DNA of 64,000 nt from Kocuria marina. Lineage in GTDB: Bacteria > Actinomycetota > Actinomycetes > Actinomycetales > Micrococcaceae. The notes below the pieces were generated by a model. It had not been told where the DNA came from. It was given only the letters and a program-made list of their open reading frames with translations, and made no database searches. Below are positions 47,172 through 55,603 of the stretch, piece after piece. The position numbers were made by a program, and so were the translations under genes. The DNA lies in NCBI GenBank assembly GCA_014652975.1, contig BMZV01000003.1, forward strand, positions 62,001 to 126,000, given 5' to 3'. Within the stretch, counting starts at the first letter, position 1; each line of letters opens with the position of its first letter.

Positions 47172-48083
47172 TTACTTCTTGAGCAGCTTGCGCAGGAACA
47201 CCAGGAACGCGGACCCGGCGGCCACGGCGACCGCGAGGGGCTGCCAGCGCTCGCTCAGGACGTCCTGGGCGGACGTGGAACCGGCGGGACGGACCCCCTG
47301 GGAGCCACCCTTGGACGCGAAGGTCCGCTTGACCGTCTCCTGGGTCTCGGTGAACGTGCGCTGGGTGCGGCCCACGAAGCCCTGCGTGGCGGCCTGGACG
47401 GAATCGGCGCGGTTCTGGGCGTCGTCGCGCAGGCTCTTGAGGTGTTCGCGGCGCAGCTTGAGGCGGTGGCGCAACTGCTCCTCGGTGGGCTTGACGGGCT
47501 TGACCTGGTTGGGGTCGTTGGCCGCCTCTTCCTTCTCCCGCTGCTTCTTCTGCTCGGTCTCGTTCATCTCACGCTGGACACGGCCCTCATTGTACGCGGA
47601 GCCCTCCTTGACCACACCGAGGTCGTAGCGCAGCCCGAAGATGGCCTTCTTGGGCATTAGTGGCAACGCACTCTTGATCTTGGCGATCCCGATCAGCGCG
47701 AGCACGGCCAGGATGATGAGGAACAGCAGGGCGAGCAGCAGCGCGGCCAGCCACGCCGGCATCACGTGGGACAGGCCCGCGATGGCGGCACCGATCAAGG
47801 CGATGACGGCGAGGCCCAGGAACACGAGACCGACCACCGCGAGCGCGGCGCCCACGCCCACCTTGATGCCCTTCTCCTTGAGCTCCAGGAACGCGAGCTG
47901 GGCCTCATCTTTGAGCTGCTTGGGGAGCAATCGGGTGAAGACCTTGACGACGTCCGTGATGGACGCGGCACCCGGCTTCGTGGTGGTGCGAGTTCTTGCC
48001 CCGGACGTGTGTCCTGTGTGGCCGGATGAATGCCCGGTGCTGCCGGACGAGTGACCGCTGTTGGGGTCCACTGCATGGCTCAT
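47172..48083 (-). CDS. Phage-holin-superfamily (Phage_holin_3_6-like) membrane protein
   Basis: The 303-residue protein has a Ser/Gly/His/Thr-rich N-terminus and two adjacent hydrophobic hairpins (about 85-112 and 118-145) typical of actinobacterial phage-holin-3-like proteins. A long Lys/Glu/Arg-rich, probably coiled-coil region (about 180-265) follows, and a last hydrophobic helix (AVAVAAGSAFLVFLRKLL). Despite the family name these chromosomal genes are not phage parts; there are no other phage genes here. ATG at 48083; the frame remains open to 48179. The function is unknown. Confidence 0.78.
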   Translation of the reverse strand: MSHAVDPNSGHSSGSTGHSSGHTGHTSGARTRTTTKPGAASITDVVKVFTRLLPKQLKDEAQLAFLELKEKGIKVGVGAALAVVGLVFLGLAVIALIGAAIAGLSHVMPAWLAALLLALLFLIILAVLALIGIAKIKSALPLMPKKAIFGLRYDLGVVKEGSAYNEGRVQREMNETEQKKQREKEEAANDPNQVKPVKPTEEQLRHRLKLRREHLKSLRDDAQNRADSVQAATQGFVGRTQRTFTETQETVKRTFASKGGSQGVRPAGSTSAQDVLSERWQPLAVAVAAGSAFLVFLRKLLKK

Positions 48084-48234
48084 GCCGCCTCCGATGAGTA
48101 CGTGGTGGTGCTGAACGGTTGATCTGATTTCAAAATACCATTCGGCCGCGCGCCCAGCGGGCAGGGACGGGCGCGACACCTCGGGCGTGACGAGGCTCGG
48201 ACCTTGTCAACCACCGGGGGCTGTGGAAAACTGA

Positions 48235-48350
48235 AGGCGTTCATTGAAAGCAGATTCCTCCACATAAGTCAACATTGCATTATATTCAGAATCACGCATG
48301 ATTCACAAAAGATCTTATTGTTGGGTGATTTCTTCGAGAGGGTTCACGGC
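48235..48350. other. AT-rich patch at the edge of a decayed locus
   Basis: About 115 bp here are roughly 60 % A+T, with runs such as CATTATATTCAG and CACAAAAGATCTTATTG, in a window that is otherwise strongly GC-rich. It lies between the holin-like gene and the start of the M20 pseudogene. It may be the remains of a promoter region or the junction of an insertion or deletion. No inverted repeats or target duplication are seen. Confidence 0.5.
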
Positions 48351-49492
48351 CCCGCAGATCGAGGCTCCCGCGTCCGACGTCATCGACTGGCGCCGCCGCA
48401 TCCACGCCCACCCGGAGCTGTCCTACAAGGAGCACGCGACATCCGACTTCGTGGTGGAGACACTCCCGAGCTTTGGCCTCTCCCCCGAGCGCCCCACCGA
48501 GACCTCGGTGACGGTACTGATCCAGGGCCGGGGGCCGGGTAGCACAGTGGCGTTGCGCGCGGACCTGGACGCCCTGCCTTTGCGGAGGAGACCGGGGACT
48601 CGTTCGCCTCCACGGTGAACGGTGTCATGCACGCGTGCGGTCATGACACCCACACGGCCACGCTGCTGGGCACGGCCCGGGTGCTGAGCGGCCTCACGGA
48701 CAGTTTCGACGGCGCCGTCACGCTGATTTTCCAGCACGCAGAGGAGACTCCCCGGGCGGCGCCAAGGAGCTCGTGGGTCAGGGCGTGCTCGAGGGCGTGG
48801 ACGCGATCTTCGGGGTGCACATGGCGAACCAGGCCACCGGCACGATCTCCGCGCGCAAGGGTGTCACCTCCACCGTGGCGGGCGGCTTCTTCGCGACTAT
48901 CAAGGGCCAGGGTTCCCACGCTCCCATGCCGCAGAACTGTGCGGACCCGGTGCTGGTCGCCGCGCAGATCACGGTCGCGCTGAACACGATCGTCTCCCGC
49001 AGCGTGGCCCCCGACCACATGAACGTGGTCAACGTGGGCATGATCTGGGCGGGCGGAGCCCCCGACGTCATCCCGGACACCGCCCGGATCGGCGTATCCA
49101 TGCGTACGGTCGCGGACGAGGACTGGGAGGTCCTCGGGTCCCGCGCGACCGACATCGTGGAGGAAACGTGCGCCGCCTACGGTGCCACGGCCACGTTCGA
49201 ATGGGCGGACGGCTACCCCGTGATCGTCAACGACGACGACGTCGCGCAGATCGGCTACGACGCCGCGGTGTAGGCCCTGGGCGAGGACAAAGTCTCCTGG
49301 GGCCCGGGCACGTCCGCCTCCGACGACTTCGCGTACTTCGCGCGGGAGGTCCCCGCGTGCTTCGTGTTCCTGGGGGGTGGCACGGCCGAGGACCGGCTGC
49401 CCTACATGAACCACCACCCCAAGTTCGGCATCAGGGAAGAGGCCCTCGAGGCCGGCGTGCGCACGGAGGTGCAGATGGCCCTGAATGATCCA
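48298..49492 (+). pseudogene. M20 family amidohydrolase pseudogene (IAA-amino acid hydrolase type)
   Basis: Remains of a metal-dependent amidohydrolase that would cleave N-acyl amino acids. Recognisable pieces in order: VIDWRRRIHAHPELS and ALRADLDALPL (frame 1); GVMHACGHDTHTATLLG and FQHAEETP (frame 3); AKELVGQGVLEGVDAIFGVH through DDFAYFAREVPACFVFLGGG (frame 2). A 1-nt loss near 48583, another in the C-run at 48750-48753, and an in-frame TAG at 49271 break it. The metal-binding Cys-Gly-His-Asp-x-His survives in sequence. It reads on, without a gap, into transporter remnants. Several independent lesions argue against sequencing error. Confidence 0.85.
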
Positions 49493-50165
49493 CGTTCCAC
49501 TCCCGCGTACGACGGACACCCGACCATGAATCTCACGAGCACCCAGAAAGGCATCTTCGTCACGCTCGTGCCGGCGGCGCCGGAGCTGCCGGGCGACGGC
49601 GCGGCGTCGTCCTCTGCCGCTGCAAGCACCGAGGAGGGTGCCAACTCGAGTGCGAAGAAGGACGTCTCGATCCTCGACGCCTGGAAGAATCGCAACTCCC
49701 TGGTGCTGGGGCTGTGCCTGCTGCTCAACAACCTGGTGGGCGTGGGGCTGCTGACCTGGCTCGCCACGATGTACTCGCAACAGTTCTAGATCACCCCTAC
49801 CGGGTGGCAGTACATGGTCGTGATGCTCGGTTACGGGCTCTCGTTGTGGATCGCCACCTCCACCGGGCCCGGCGTCGTCAAGAAGTGGTTCGAGAACAAC
49901 GAGAAGGTGTTCATGCTGATCATGTTCGTGATCGGCGCCGTCGTAGACGCCGGGGGGGTACACGACCGCGTTCGTGGTACTGGGTGCACTGCTCGTGCTC
50001 GGTGGTCTCGCTCCGTTCCTGCTCCGGGAACCCCGCGCCCCGCTCGATCCGCAGGGTCCGCGCGCGGCGGGGCCCGATGCAGACGCCACGACACCCCCGG
50101 GCGAACCCCACGCGGGCGTGGACGCGGCCGCGGGCACCACGGGCCGACCCGACTCCCGGCGGTGA
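49493..50165 (+). pseudogene. Remnant of a membrane transporter (MFS-like second half)
   Basis: Follows the M20 remains in frame: a central-loop-like stretch (SSSAAASTEEGANSSAKK), then hydrophobic segments such as SLVLGLCLLLNNLVGVGLLT and MVVMLGYGLSLWIATSTGPG, and after a frame change VVLGALLVLGGLAPFLLREP. A TAG at 49787 and an extra G in the run near 49950-49956 interrupt it. The first half of the transporter is missing, so a deletion probably joined it to the hydrolase. The MFS assignment is tentative: the loop-then-six-helix layout fits, but no diagnostic motif remains. Confidence 0.7.
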
Positions 50166-50186
50166 GCCCCGCCGGGAGAGGGACCG

Positions 50187-50987
50187 TCAGGCCACGGTGG
50201 CAGCGGCGCGACCGCTCGCCGTCGTGACCTGTTCCGTGTCCAGGTGACCGTCCTGCATGCTCACGCATGCGTCCGCGAGGGGGACGAACTCGGTGTCGTG
50301 CGTGACCACGAGGGACGCCAGGCCGAAGGTGTGGGTCAGATCCGCGAGCAGTTCCATGACGCTGCGGGACCGCGCGTGGTCCAGCGCCGCGGTGGGCTCG
50401 TCCACGAGCAGCAGGTGCGGCCAGTTCATGAGCGCCCGGGCGATGTTGACGCGCTGGCGCTGCCCACCCGAGAGCTGATGGGGGCGGCGGTCCGCGCAGT
50501 TCTCGAGCCCCACCTGTGCGAGCAGTTCGCCCGCCCGAGCGCGGGCCCGCGCAAGCTCCTTGCCCCTGGCCCCGGCCACGTGCGCGGCGAGTACGAGTTG
50601 TTCGCGGGCGGTCAGCGAGGCCAGGAGATTGGGCTGCTGGAACACCATGCCCGTGTGCTCCCGGCGGACCCCGGCGAGTTCGCGTTCGGGGAGCTCCTCG
50701 AGCCGACGGCCCGCCACGGACACCGAGCCGGAACTTGGGCGGACCAACCCGGCGGCCACGGCGAGCAGCGAGGACTTGCCGGACCCGGACGGGCCCACGA
50801 GCGCCGTCATGGTGCCCGCGGCCAGCTCGAGGGACACACGGTCCAGGGCTCGCACCGTGCGGGGTTCGCCCTGCTCGTCCGTGCCGTCCGGGTACTCCAG
50901 GCAGAGGTCGGTCACCCGTAGGGCGGGATCGTCGGTCGAGTACTCATGCGGCCCGTCCGGGCGTGCCGCTGCGGTGTGGTTGTCCAT
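50187..50987 (-). CDS. ABC transporter ATP-binding protein (LolD/MacB type)
   Basis: The 266 residues carry Walker A GPSGSGKSS (65-73), Q-loop VFQQPNLL, signature LSGGQRQRV (172-180), Walker B LLLVDEPTAALD (192-203) and the H-loop VVTHD. It is the type that energises FtsX/MacB-like permeases. ATG at 50987 has GGAG upstream. The permease gene ends 44 bp before it, so the two form an operon, divergent from a histidine kinase-response regulator pair. Export of a peptide, lipid or antibiotic is the usual role of such units. Confidence 0.92.
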   Translation of the reverse strand: MDNHTAAARPDGPHEYSTDDPALRVTDLCLEYPDGTDEQGEPRTVRALDRVSLELAAGTMTALVGPSGSGKSSLLAVAAGLVRPSSGSVSVAGRRLEELPERELAGVRREHTGMVFQQPNLLASLTAREQLVLAAHVAGARGKELARARARAGELLAQVGLENCADRRPHQLSGGQRQRVNIARALMNWPHLLLVDEPTAALDHARSRSVMELLADLTHTFGLASLVVTHDTEFVPLADACVSMQDGHLDTEQVTTASGRAAATVA

Positions 50988-51031
50988 GGGGTCTCCTGCG
51001 CGGTGACGGGGGTGACGATCGGAATGCATGC

Positions 51032-52147
51032 TCAGTTGCCTCCCAGGGCGATCATCGGATCCACGGTGGACACGCGGCGCACGGCGAGCACGGACCCGAT
51101 CAGTCCCAGCGCCAGGACACCGGCCACGGGCAGCGCCATGGTCGTAGCGCTCAGCACGAACGGGACCGCGGACCCGGCGAGCGCACCGCCGGCGATCCCC
51201 AGGCCGCCGCCCACGAGCACGCCGATCGTGAGCACCACGACGGCCTGGACCAGGGAATCCCGCACCACGTAACCACGGCTCGCGCCGAGAGCGCGCAGCA
51301 CCGCAATGTCCCGGGTGCGCTGGATGGTCCACACGGTCAGGAAGGAGATCACCACCAGGGCGCTGATGCCGTAGAGGAAGCCCTGCATCATGCGCAGCGA
51401 GCCCTGCTCCGACTCGTAGGCGGGCAGCGCCGCGAAGGCGTCCCCGGTGTCCATGGCCACGGTTGCGGTGCGCTCCGTGACCCCCTCGGGCACGGTGTCC
51501 GTGGTGAGGGCCAGGGCGGTGGCCTGCTCGGGGTCGTCGGTGTGGGCCACGGCGGGAAAGTCCTCCATGCTGAGCCACACGACCGGCACGTGGCTGTAGT
51601 ACTCGTCCGCCACGACCCCGGTGACCTTCAGGGACGTGCCGGCCAGGGTCACCGCGTCCCCCACGCCCACGTTCATCTCGCGAGCCAGCGTCTCACTGAG
51701 CACGGCGGTGCCGTCCTGTGGGTGGGTGACCCCGTTGACGGCGCTCAGCCCGGGCGCGAGCCGCGAGCCCGGTTCGAGCGCGACACCGGCCACGGAGGTG
51801 GCCGACGCAGCGTCTGCGGAGGAGTTCGCCCCGTCCCCGGCCCGCGCGGTGGTCTGCACGAGGCCGAGCCGCTCCACGTGGTGCGCGCCCACGGTGTCAC
51901 GCCACGCGCGCGTTTCGTCCGCGGTGATCCAGGACGTCGTGAAGGACGGGTCGGACGCGTCCCCCGCCGGGGCACTGAGCACGAACCGCTGCGCCTGCAA
52001 CCGTTCCAGGGCCGAGGTGTTCTGGTGGCCTAGCCCGTTGGTCAACCCGGTGAGCAGTACGAGCAACAGCGTGATCAGGGCCACGACGGTCGCGAGCAAC
52101 GCGAACCGCCCCTTGGCGAACGTGATGTCCCGTAGGGACAGGTACAT
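51032..52147 (-). CDS. ABC transporter permease (FtsX/MacB-like)
   Basis: The 371 residues have the classic layout. One N-terminal helix (FALLATVVALITLLLVLLTGL) is followed by a large extracytoplasmic domain of about 200 residues and three C-terminal helices, starting at GFLYGISALVVISFLTVWTIQ. The cytoplasmic loop RTRDIAVLRALGASRGYVVRDSL is the FtsX coupling motif. It precedes the ATPase gene. With the divergent two-component system this resembles envelope-stress or antimicrobial-resistance modules; the substrate is unknown. Confidence 0.92.
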   Translation of the reverse strand: MYLSLRDITFAKGRFALLATVVALITLLLVLLTGLTNGLGHQNTSALERLQAQRFVLSAPAGDASDPSFTTSWITADETRAWRDTVGAHHVERLGLVQTTARAGDGANSSADAASATSVAGVALEPGSRLAPGLSAVNGVTHPQDGTAVLSETLAREMNVGVGDAVTLAGTSLKVTGVVADEYYSHVPVVWLSMEDFPAVAHTDDPEQATALALTTDTVPEGVTERTATVAMDTGDAFAALPAYESEQGSLRMMQGFLYGISALVVISFLTVWTIQRTRDIAVLRALGASRGYVVRDSLVQAVVVLTIGVLVGGGLGIAGGALAGSAVPFVLSATTMALPVAGVLALGLIGSVLAVRRVSTVDPMIALGGN

Positions 52148-52258
52148 GGTGATCTCCGATGGGTCGAGAAACTGTTCCCCTCAAGCCTCGCGGGACGCGG
52201 CCGCCGGTGGATCGCCCCGCGGGTGGAGACCGTCCAGCCCCTCGGGGGATGCCGCGCT

Positions 52259-52272
52259 CAACCAATCGGTTG
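52259..52272. promoter_or_regulatory. Short inverted repeat in the divergent ABC/two-component promoter region
   Basis: CAACC-AATC-GGTTG is a perfect 5-bp inverted repeat with a 4-nt spacer, 111 bp upstream of the permease start. It is a plausible half-turn operator for a NarL-type regulator, but the size is small enough to occur by chance. Confidence 0.3.
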
Positions 52273-52352
52273 ATCCGCCACTCGCGTCACATGCGTAGCA
52301 TGGCGGGAGACCCGGCCGTGCCGTGCGCGCTGCTCGCCGATGGCGGCATCCG

Positions 52353-52376
52353 CCCGATCGCCGCGCGGCGATCGGG
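52353..52376. promoter_or_regulatory. Perfect 24-bp palindrome in the divergent promoter region
   Basis: CCCGATCGCCGC (52353-52364) is followed directly by its exact reverse complement GCGGCGATCGGG (52365-52376). It lies in the 358 bp between the permease (start 52147) and the histidine kinase (start 52506), which hold no other gene. As DNA it would suit a dimeric regulator; as RNA it would be a hairpin in the kinase leader. The function is inferred from position only. Confidence 0.5.
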
Positions 52377-52505
52377 ACGCCGCGTCTTGGTCGGGGCACC
52401 GCACTCGTGCGACCGCGCCCGGGACCCGGGCAGGACGACGACGCCGTCCCCGGCACACCGCTCCGACCAACCAGTCCACCGCACGACCTGGAAAGGAGCC
52501 CCCGA

Positions 52506-53789
52506 GTGCGCGAGGACCTCTCCACCCCCGCAGTGCTGAGCGCCCTGCGGGTCACGTTGCACGTGAGCTTCGCGGCGCTGTTGGTGCTCGCCGCCGTGCG
52601 CGCAGTGCTGCACCTGAGCCGGGCCCCTGGCGGCGGGGCGATGATCGCCGTCGTCCTGGGACTGAGCGTGCTGCTCGCGGCGGTCTACCTCGCGGGGACC
52701 CTGGTGGAGAACCGTGTGGCGCGGGGTCGTGCGAGCCGGGAATCCCTGCGGTGGGGTCCCGGGTGGCTCGGTCTCATCGCGGCGCTGTGGGCCGCGCTGG
52801 CCCTGCTGAGCCCGGACTTCTCGTGGGTCGCGTTCCCCCTGTTCTTCCTGTGCCCCGTGGTACTGCCCACCGCGGCGGCGCTGGTCGCGATCGTGGTGCT
52901 CACCGGCGTCGTGGTGCTCTCCCAGTACCTACATGCCGCCCCGGGAGCGTTCACGGCGGGAATGGTGCTCGGACCCGCGATCGGTGCGATTGTCGCGCTG
53001 CTCGTGAGCTTCGGGTACCGCGCACTGTACGAGGACACCCGCCGCCACGTGCGCGCGATCCGCGATCTCGAATCCACGCGAGCTGAGCTGGCGCGCCAGG
53101 AACGGGACGCGGGGACCATGGCCGAGCGCGACCGGTTGTCCCGCGAAATCCACGACACCCTGGCCCAGGGCCTGACCTCGATCGTGCTAGTCTCACGGGC
53201 CGCACAGCGCTCGCTGGAGCGCGCGGAGCTCGACGCGGCCCGCGCGCAACTGGCCACGATCGAGGACACGGCCGCGGCCGACCTCGCGGAGGCGCGTCGG
53301 TTCGTACGGGACCTCGCCGCACCGGCACCGGGTGACTCCCTGCCCGCCGTCCTCGCGGAGGTGTGTCACCGCACCCGGGAGGCGGCCCGCGCCGTGGGCG
53401 CGCCGCTCACGTGCGAGTTCACGGTGGAAGGTGCCGTCCCCGAACTGCCCGCCCCGCAGCGCACCCTGTTCGTAAGGGCAGCGCAGTCCACCCTCGCGAA
53501 CGTGACCTCGCACGCGCGGGCGTCACGCGCCGTCGTGACCCTCGCGGGCTGGGACGACGCCGTGACGCTGGACGTCGTGGACGACGGCGCGGGCTTCAGA
53601 CCGCGTTCCGCCGCCGACGACGCACGCAACGACAGCTTCGGACTGGCCCACCTGCGACGCCGCGCGCACGAGCTCGGGGCCGTCCTGACCGTGGAGTCCG
53701 AACCCGGCGCCGGAACGGCTGTGAACCTGCGGTTGCCCCTGCCCGCGCCCGAAGCCACCCGCCCCCTGCCGAATGGAGATTCGTCATGA
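52506..53789 (+). CDS. Sensor histidine kinase (HisKA_3, NarL-system type)
   Basis: Membrane sensor of 427 residues. Five or six hydrophobic segments fill residues 15-170 with almost no extracytoplasmic domain, so the signal is probably sensed within the membrane. A short coiled coil follows, then the dimerisation domain with phospho-acceptor His216 in REIHDTLAQGL, and an HATPase domain with N-box ANVTSHARAS and DVVDDGAGF. GTG at 52506 has AAAGGAG upstream. Its stop overlaps the response regulator start (ATGA). Divergent from an FtsX-type ABC transporter it likely controls. Confidence 0.93.
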   Translation: MREDLSTPAVLSALRVTLHVSFAALLVLAAVRAVLHLSRAPGGGAMIAVVLGLSVLLAAVYLAGTLVENRVARGRASRESLRWGPGWLGLIAALWAALALLSPDFSWVAFPLFFLCPVVLPTAAALVAIVVLTGVVVLSQYLHAAPGAFTAGMVLGPAIGAIVALLVSFGYRALYEDTRRHVRAIRDLESTRAELARQERDAGTMAERDRLSREIHDTLAQGLTSIVLVSRAAQRSLERAELDAARAQLATIEDTAAADLAEARRFVRDLAAPAPGDSLPAVLAEVCHRTREAARAVGAPLTCEFTVEGAVPELPAPQRTLFVRAAQSTLANVTSHARASRAVVTLAGWDDAVTLDVVDDGAGFRPRSAADDARNDSFGLAHLRRRAHELGAVLTVESEPGAGTAVNLRLPLPAPEATRPLPNGDSS

Positions 53790-54409
53790 CCACCCGCGTA
53801 TTGCTCGTGGACGATCATCCCGTGGTGCGCGCCGGGCTGCGCGCGGTGCTCGAATCGGTGGGTGACATCGTGGTCGGCGCCGAGGCGCCGGACGGACGCG
53901 TGGCGCTCGAGATGCTGTCCCACGCGGGCGGCTCCGTGGACGTGGTGGTCATGGACCTGCAGATGGGTTCCGAGATGGGCGGGCTGGACGCGACCCGGCG
54001 CATTGTCGCGGCGGGCGGGCCCCCGGTGCTGATCCTCACGACCTACGACACCCAGGCGGACATTGTCGCCGCGCTCGAGGCCGGCGCGACCGGTTACCTC
54101 CTCAAGGACTCGCAGCCCGAGACCATCGGTGCCGCCGTGCACGACGCCGCCGCGGGCCGCCCCGTGTTGTCCCCCTCCGTCACGGCGCGGCTCATGCAGC
54201 GGGTGCGTTCCCCCGGCACGTCGCTGAGCGCGCGGGAGATCGAGATCCTGCGCGGGCTCGCCACGGGCGCGTCCAACAGGGCCCTGGCCAAGGAATTGTT
54301 CATCTCGGAAGCTACCGTGAAGACGCACCTTGTACACATCTACGACAAGCTCGGGGTGGACAACCGGACGGCGGCGGTCAACCGTGCGCGGGAAGAACAC
54401 CTGATCTGA
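53786..54409 (+). CDS. LuxR/NarL-family response regulator
   Basis: The 207 residues have a receiver domain with acidic pair Asp9-Asp10, phosphorylation site Asp57 (VVVMDLQMG), Thr/Lys switch residues (LILTTYD; Lys107 in GYLLKDSQ), and a C-terminal LuxR helix-turn-helix (LSAREIEILRGLATGASNRALAKELFISEATVKTHL, about 143-180). The ATG at 53786 overlaps the kinase stop. The likely targets are its own promoter and the divergent ABC transporter; that is inference from arrangement. Confidence 0.94.
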   Translation: MTTRVLLVDDHPVVRAGLRAVLESVGDIVVGAEAPDGRVALEMLSHAGGSVDVVVMDLQMGSEMGGLDATRRIVAAGGPPVLILTTYDTQADIVAALEAGATGYLLKDSQPETIGAAVHDAAAGRPVLSPSVTARLMQRVRSPGTSLSAREIEILRGLATGASNRALAKELFISEATVKTHLVHIYDKLGVDNRTAAVNRAREEHLI

Positions 54410-54900
54410 CGGATGCGATCACCGCGGCGATCCGCTCGGGGTGATCCACCATGACGAAGTGACCGCTGCGTCGTCGCAACACGATCGTGTGCACGGGCGC
54501 TTCCCGGGACAGGTAGGTGGCCCGGGCGAGCACATGGCGCACCCACCGGGTGGTCCTGATCCGCGGCAGCCGTCCGTTCGCGGCCACCACCAGGACGTCC
54601 AGCTCCGGGTCCAGGGGCGTATGGGCGGCCAGTTCCTGCAACCGGTTCATGCACGCCACGTAGCCCGCGAGTTCCCGCAGGGACCCCATGAGGAAGTTCG
54701 GGGATGTCAGATCTACGCGCAGCTGCGGCCACGAACGCATGAGGCGTCCGCGTCCGGGCACGAGTCGCCCGGCCACGACGGGGCCCACCACACGCCACGC
54801 CGGAGCAGCACACGATGACCGGCCCGGAGCCCGCATCGAGGATCCGTACGGGGCCGCCCATAACTTCGTGGGTGCTGACATGATCCCCGATGCCCGACGG
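54378..54900 (-). pseudogene. Alpha/beta hydrolase remnant
   Basis: N-terminal piece VRILDAGSGPVIVCCSGVA, the usual first strand and oxyanion region, is in one frame. The remainder (VVAGRLVPGRGRLMRSWPQL through the catalytic-histidine region RSGHFVMVDHPERIAAVI) is in another. The central part with the nucleophile Ser elbow is absent, so an internal deletion plus a frameshift has removed activity. It overlaps the 3' end of the response regulator gene by 32 bp on the opposite strand. It is preceded by a DUF998-like remnant on the same strand. Confidence 0.65.
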
Positions 54901-54904
54901 CGCG

Positions 54905-55279
54905 GAACCGTTGTCCTTTTCGTTGCGAGTTCCCGTGAGCGCAACCGCTGGGCGACGGGCACACCGGCCGCGGCGATGAGCCACACCGCGATTGCGAGAG
55001 GACATCACTTCGCGGGCCCGTCCGTCCCTCGCGTACCGTTCGGGAGAGCGCGCCACAGGGTCCGCAGCCGCGCAGAGGAGAACGCCGTCACCCCGGTGAG
55101 CACCACCCCGACCTCTGCGTCCACGGTTCGCAGTACGGTGGCCCCGGGGGGTCCGCGACGACGTACTCGGACACGAAGGACGTCCACGGGTGCAGTTCCC
55201 TGTTCACGAGCGGATAGAGGACCCACACCGAGTACAACAGCGCCGCTGCGGCGCACAATCGGCGAGAAGCCAGAGTCAC
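54905..55279 (-). pseudogene. DUF998-like membrane protein remnant
   Basis: Begins MTLASRRLCAAAALLYSVWV, followed by LYPLVNRELHPWTSFVSEYV, which resembles the start of DUF998 proteins (first helix and the PxxSFxSEL loop). The frame is lost at a C6 run (plus-strand G6 at 55146-55151) and resumes as LRTVDAEVGVVLTGVTAF. Only a last hydrophobic patch (WLIAAAGVPVAQRL, near 54975) remains of the rest. Most of the six-helix protein is missing. The region 54410-55380 thus holds only decayed coding sequence. Confidence 0.55.
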
Positions 55280-55381
55280 GGAACCGGGTCACCCGCCTGA
55301 GTCGTGGGCCGCACATACGGAACAGCCGCCGAGTCTACTAGGCCGCGGCGGTTCCCGGAGGCGGGTGCCGCCCTGGATACG

Positions 55382-55418
55382 ACGGAGGCCCCCTTCCGTA
55401 CTGGAAGAGGGCCTCCGT
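55382..55418 (-). terminator. Terminator of tRNA-Asn
   Basis: ACGGAGGCCC (55382-55391) and CTTCC (55393-55397) pair with GGAAG (55403-55407) and GGGCCTCCGT (55409-55418), a 15-bp stem with one C/A mismatch and a 5-nt loop, directly behind the tRNA 3' end. Confidence 0.8.
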
Positions 55419-55420
55419 GG

Positions 55421-55496
55421 TGGCTCCCCCGACTGGACTCGAACCAGTAACCCTTCGATTAACAGTCGAATGCTCTGCCAATTGAGCTACGGGGGA
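55421..55496 (-). tRNA. tRNA-Asn (GTT)
   Basis: Minus-strand cloverleaf: acceptor TCCCCCG with CGGGGGA, D arm TAGCTCAATTGGCAGAGCA, anticodon loop CTGTTAA (anticodon GTT), T arm ACTGG-TTCGAGT-CCAGT, discriminator G and an encoded CCA. 76 nt including CCA. A strong terminator follows. Confidence 0.96.
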
Positions 55497-55603
55497 ATGT
55501 ACGCACTGCTGCGCAACGAGACGATACTTTACCGCCCCGTCGCGGCTTCCTCAAATCGAATCCCCGCCACCACCCGCAAGCGCCACACCCCTCTGAGTCG
55601 GGG

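Noticed and set aside
47172-48083. Prophage remnant because of the holin-like gene
   Set aside because: No integrase, structural or lysis genes are nearby, and chromosomal actinobacterial proteins of this family are common outside phages.
48298-50165. A novel fusion enzyme of amidohydrolase and transporter
   Set aside because: Two stop codons and three frame changes make a working fusion impossible; it is a deletion-joined pseudogene pair.
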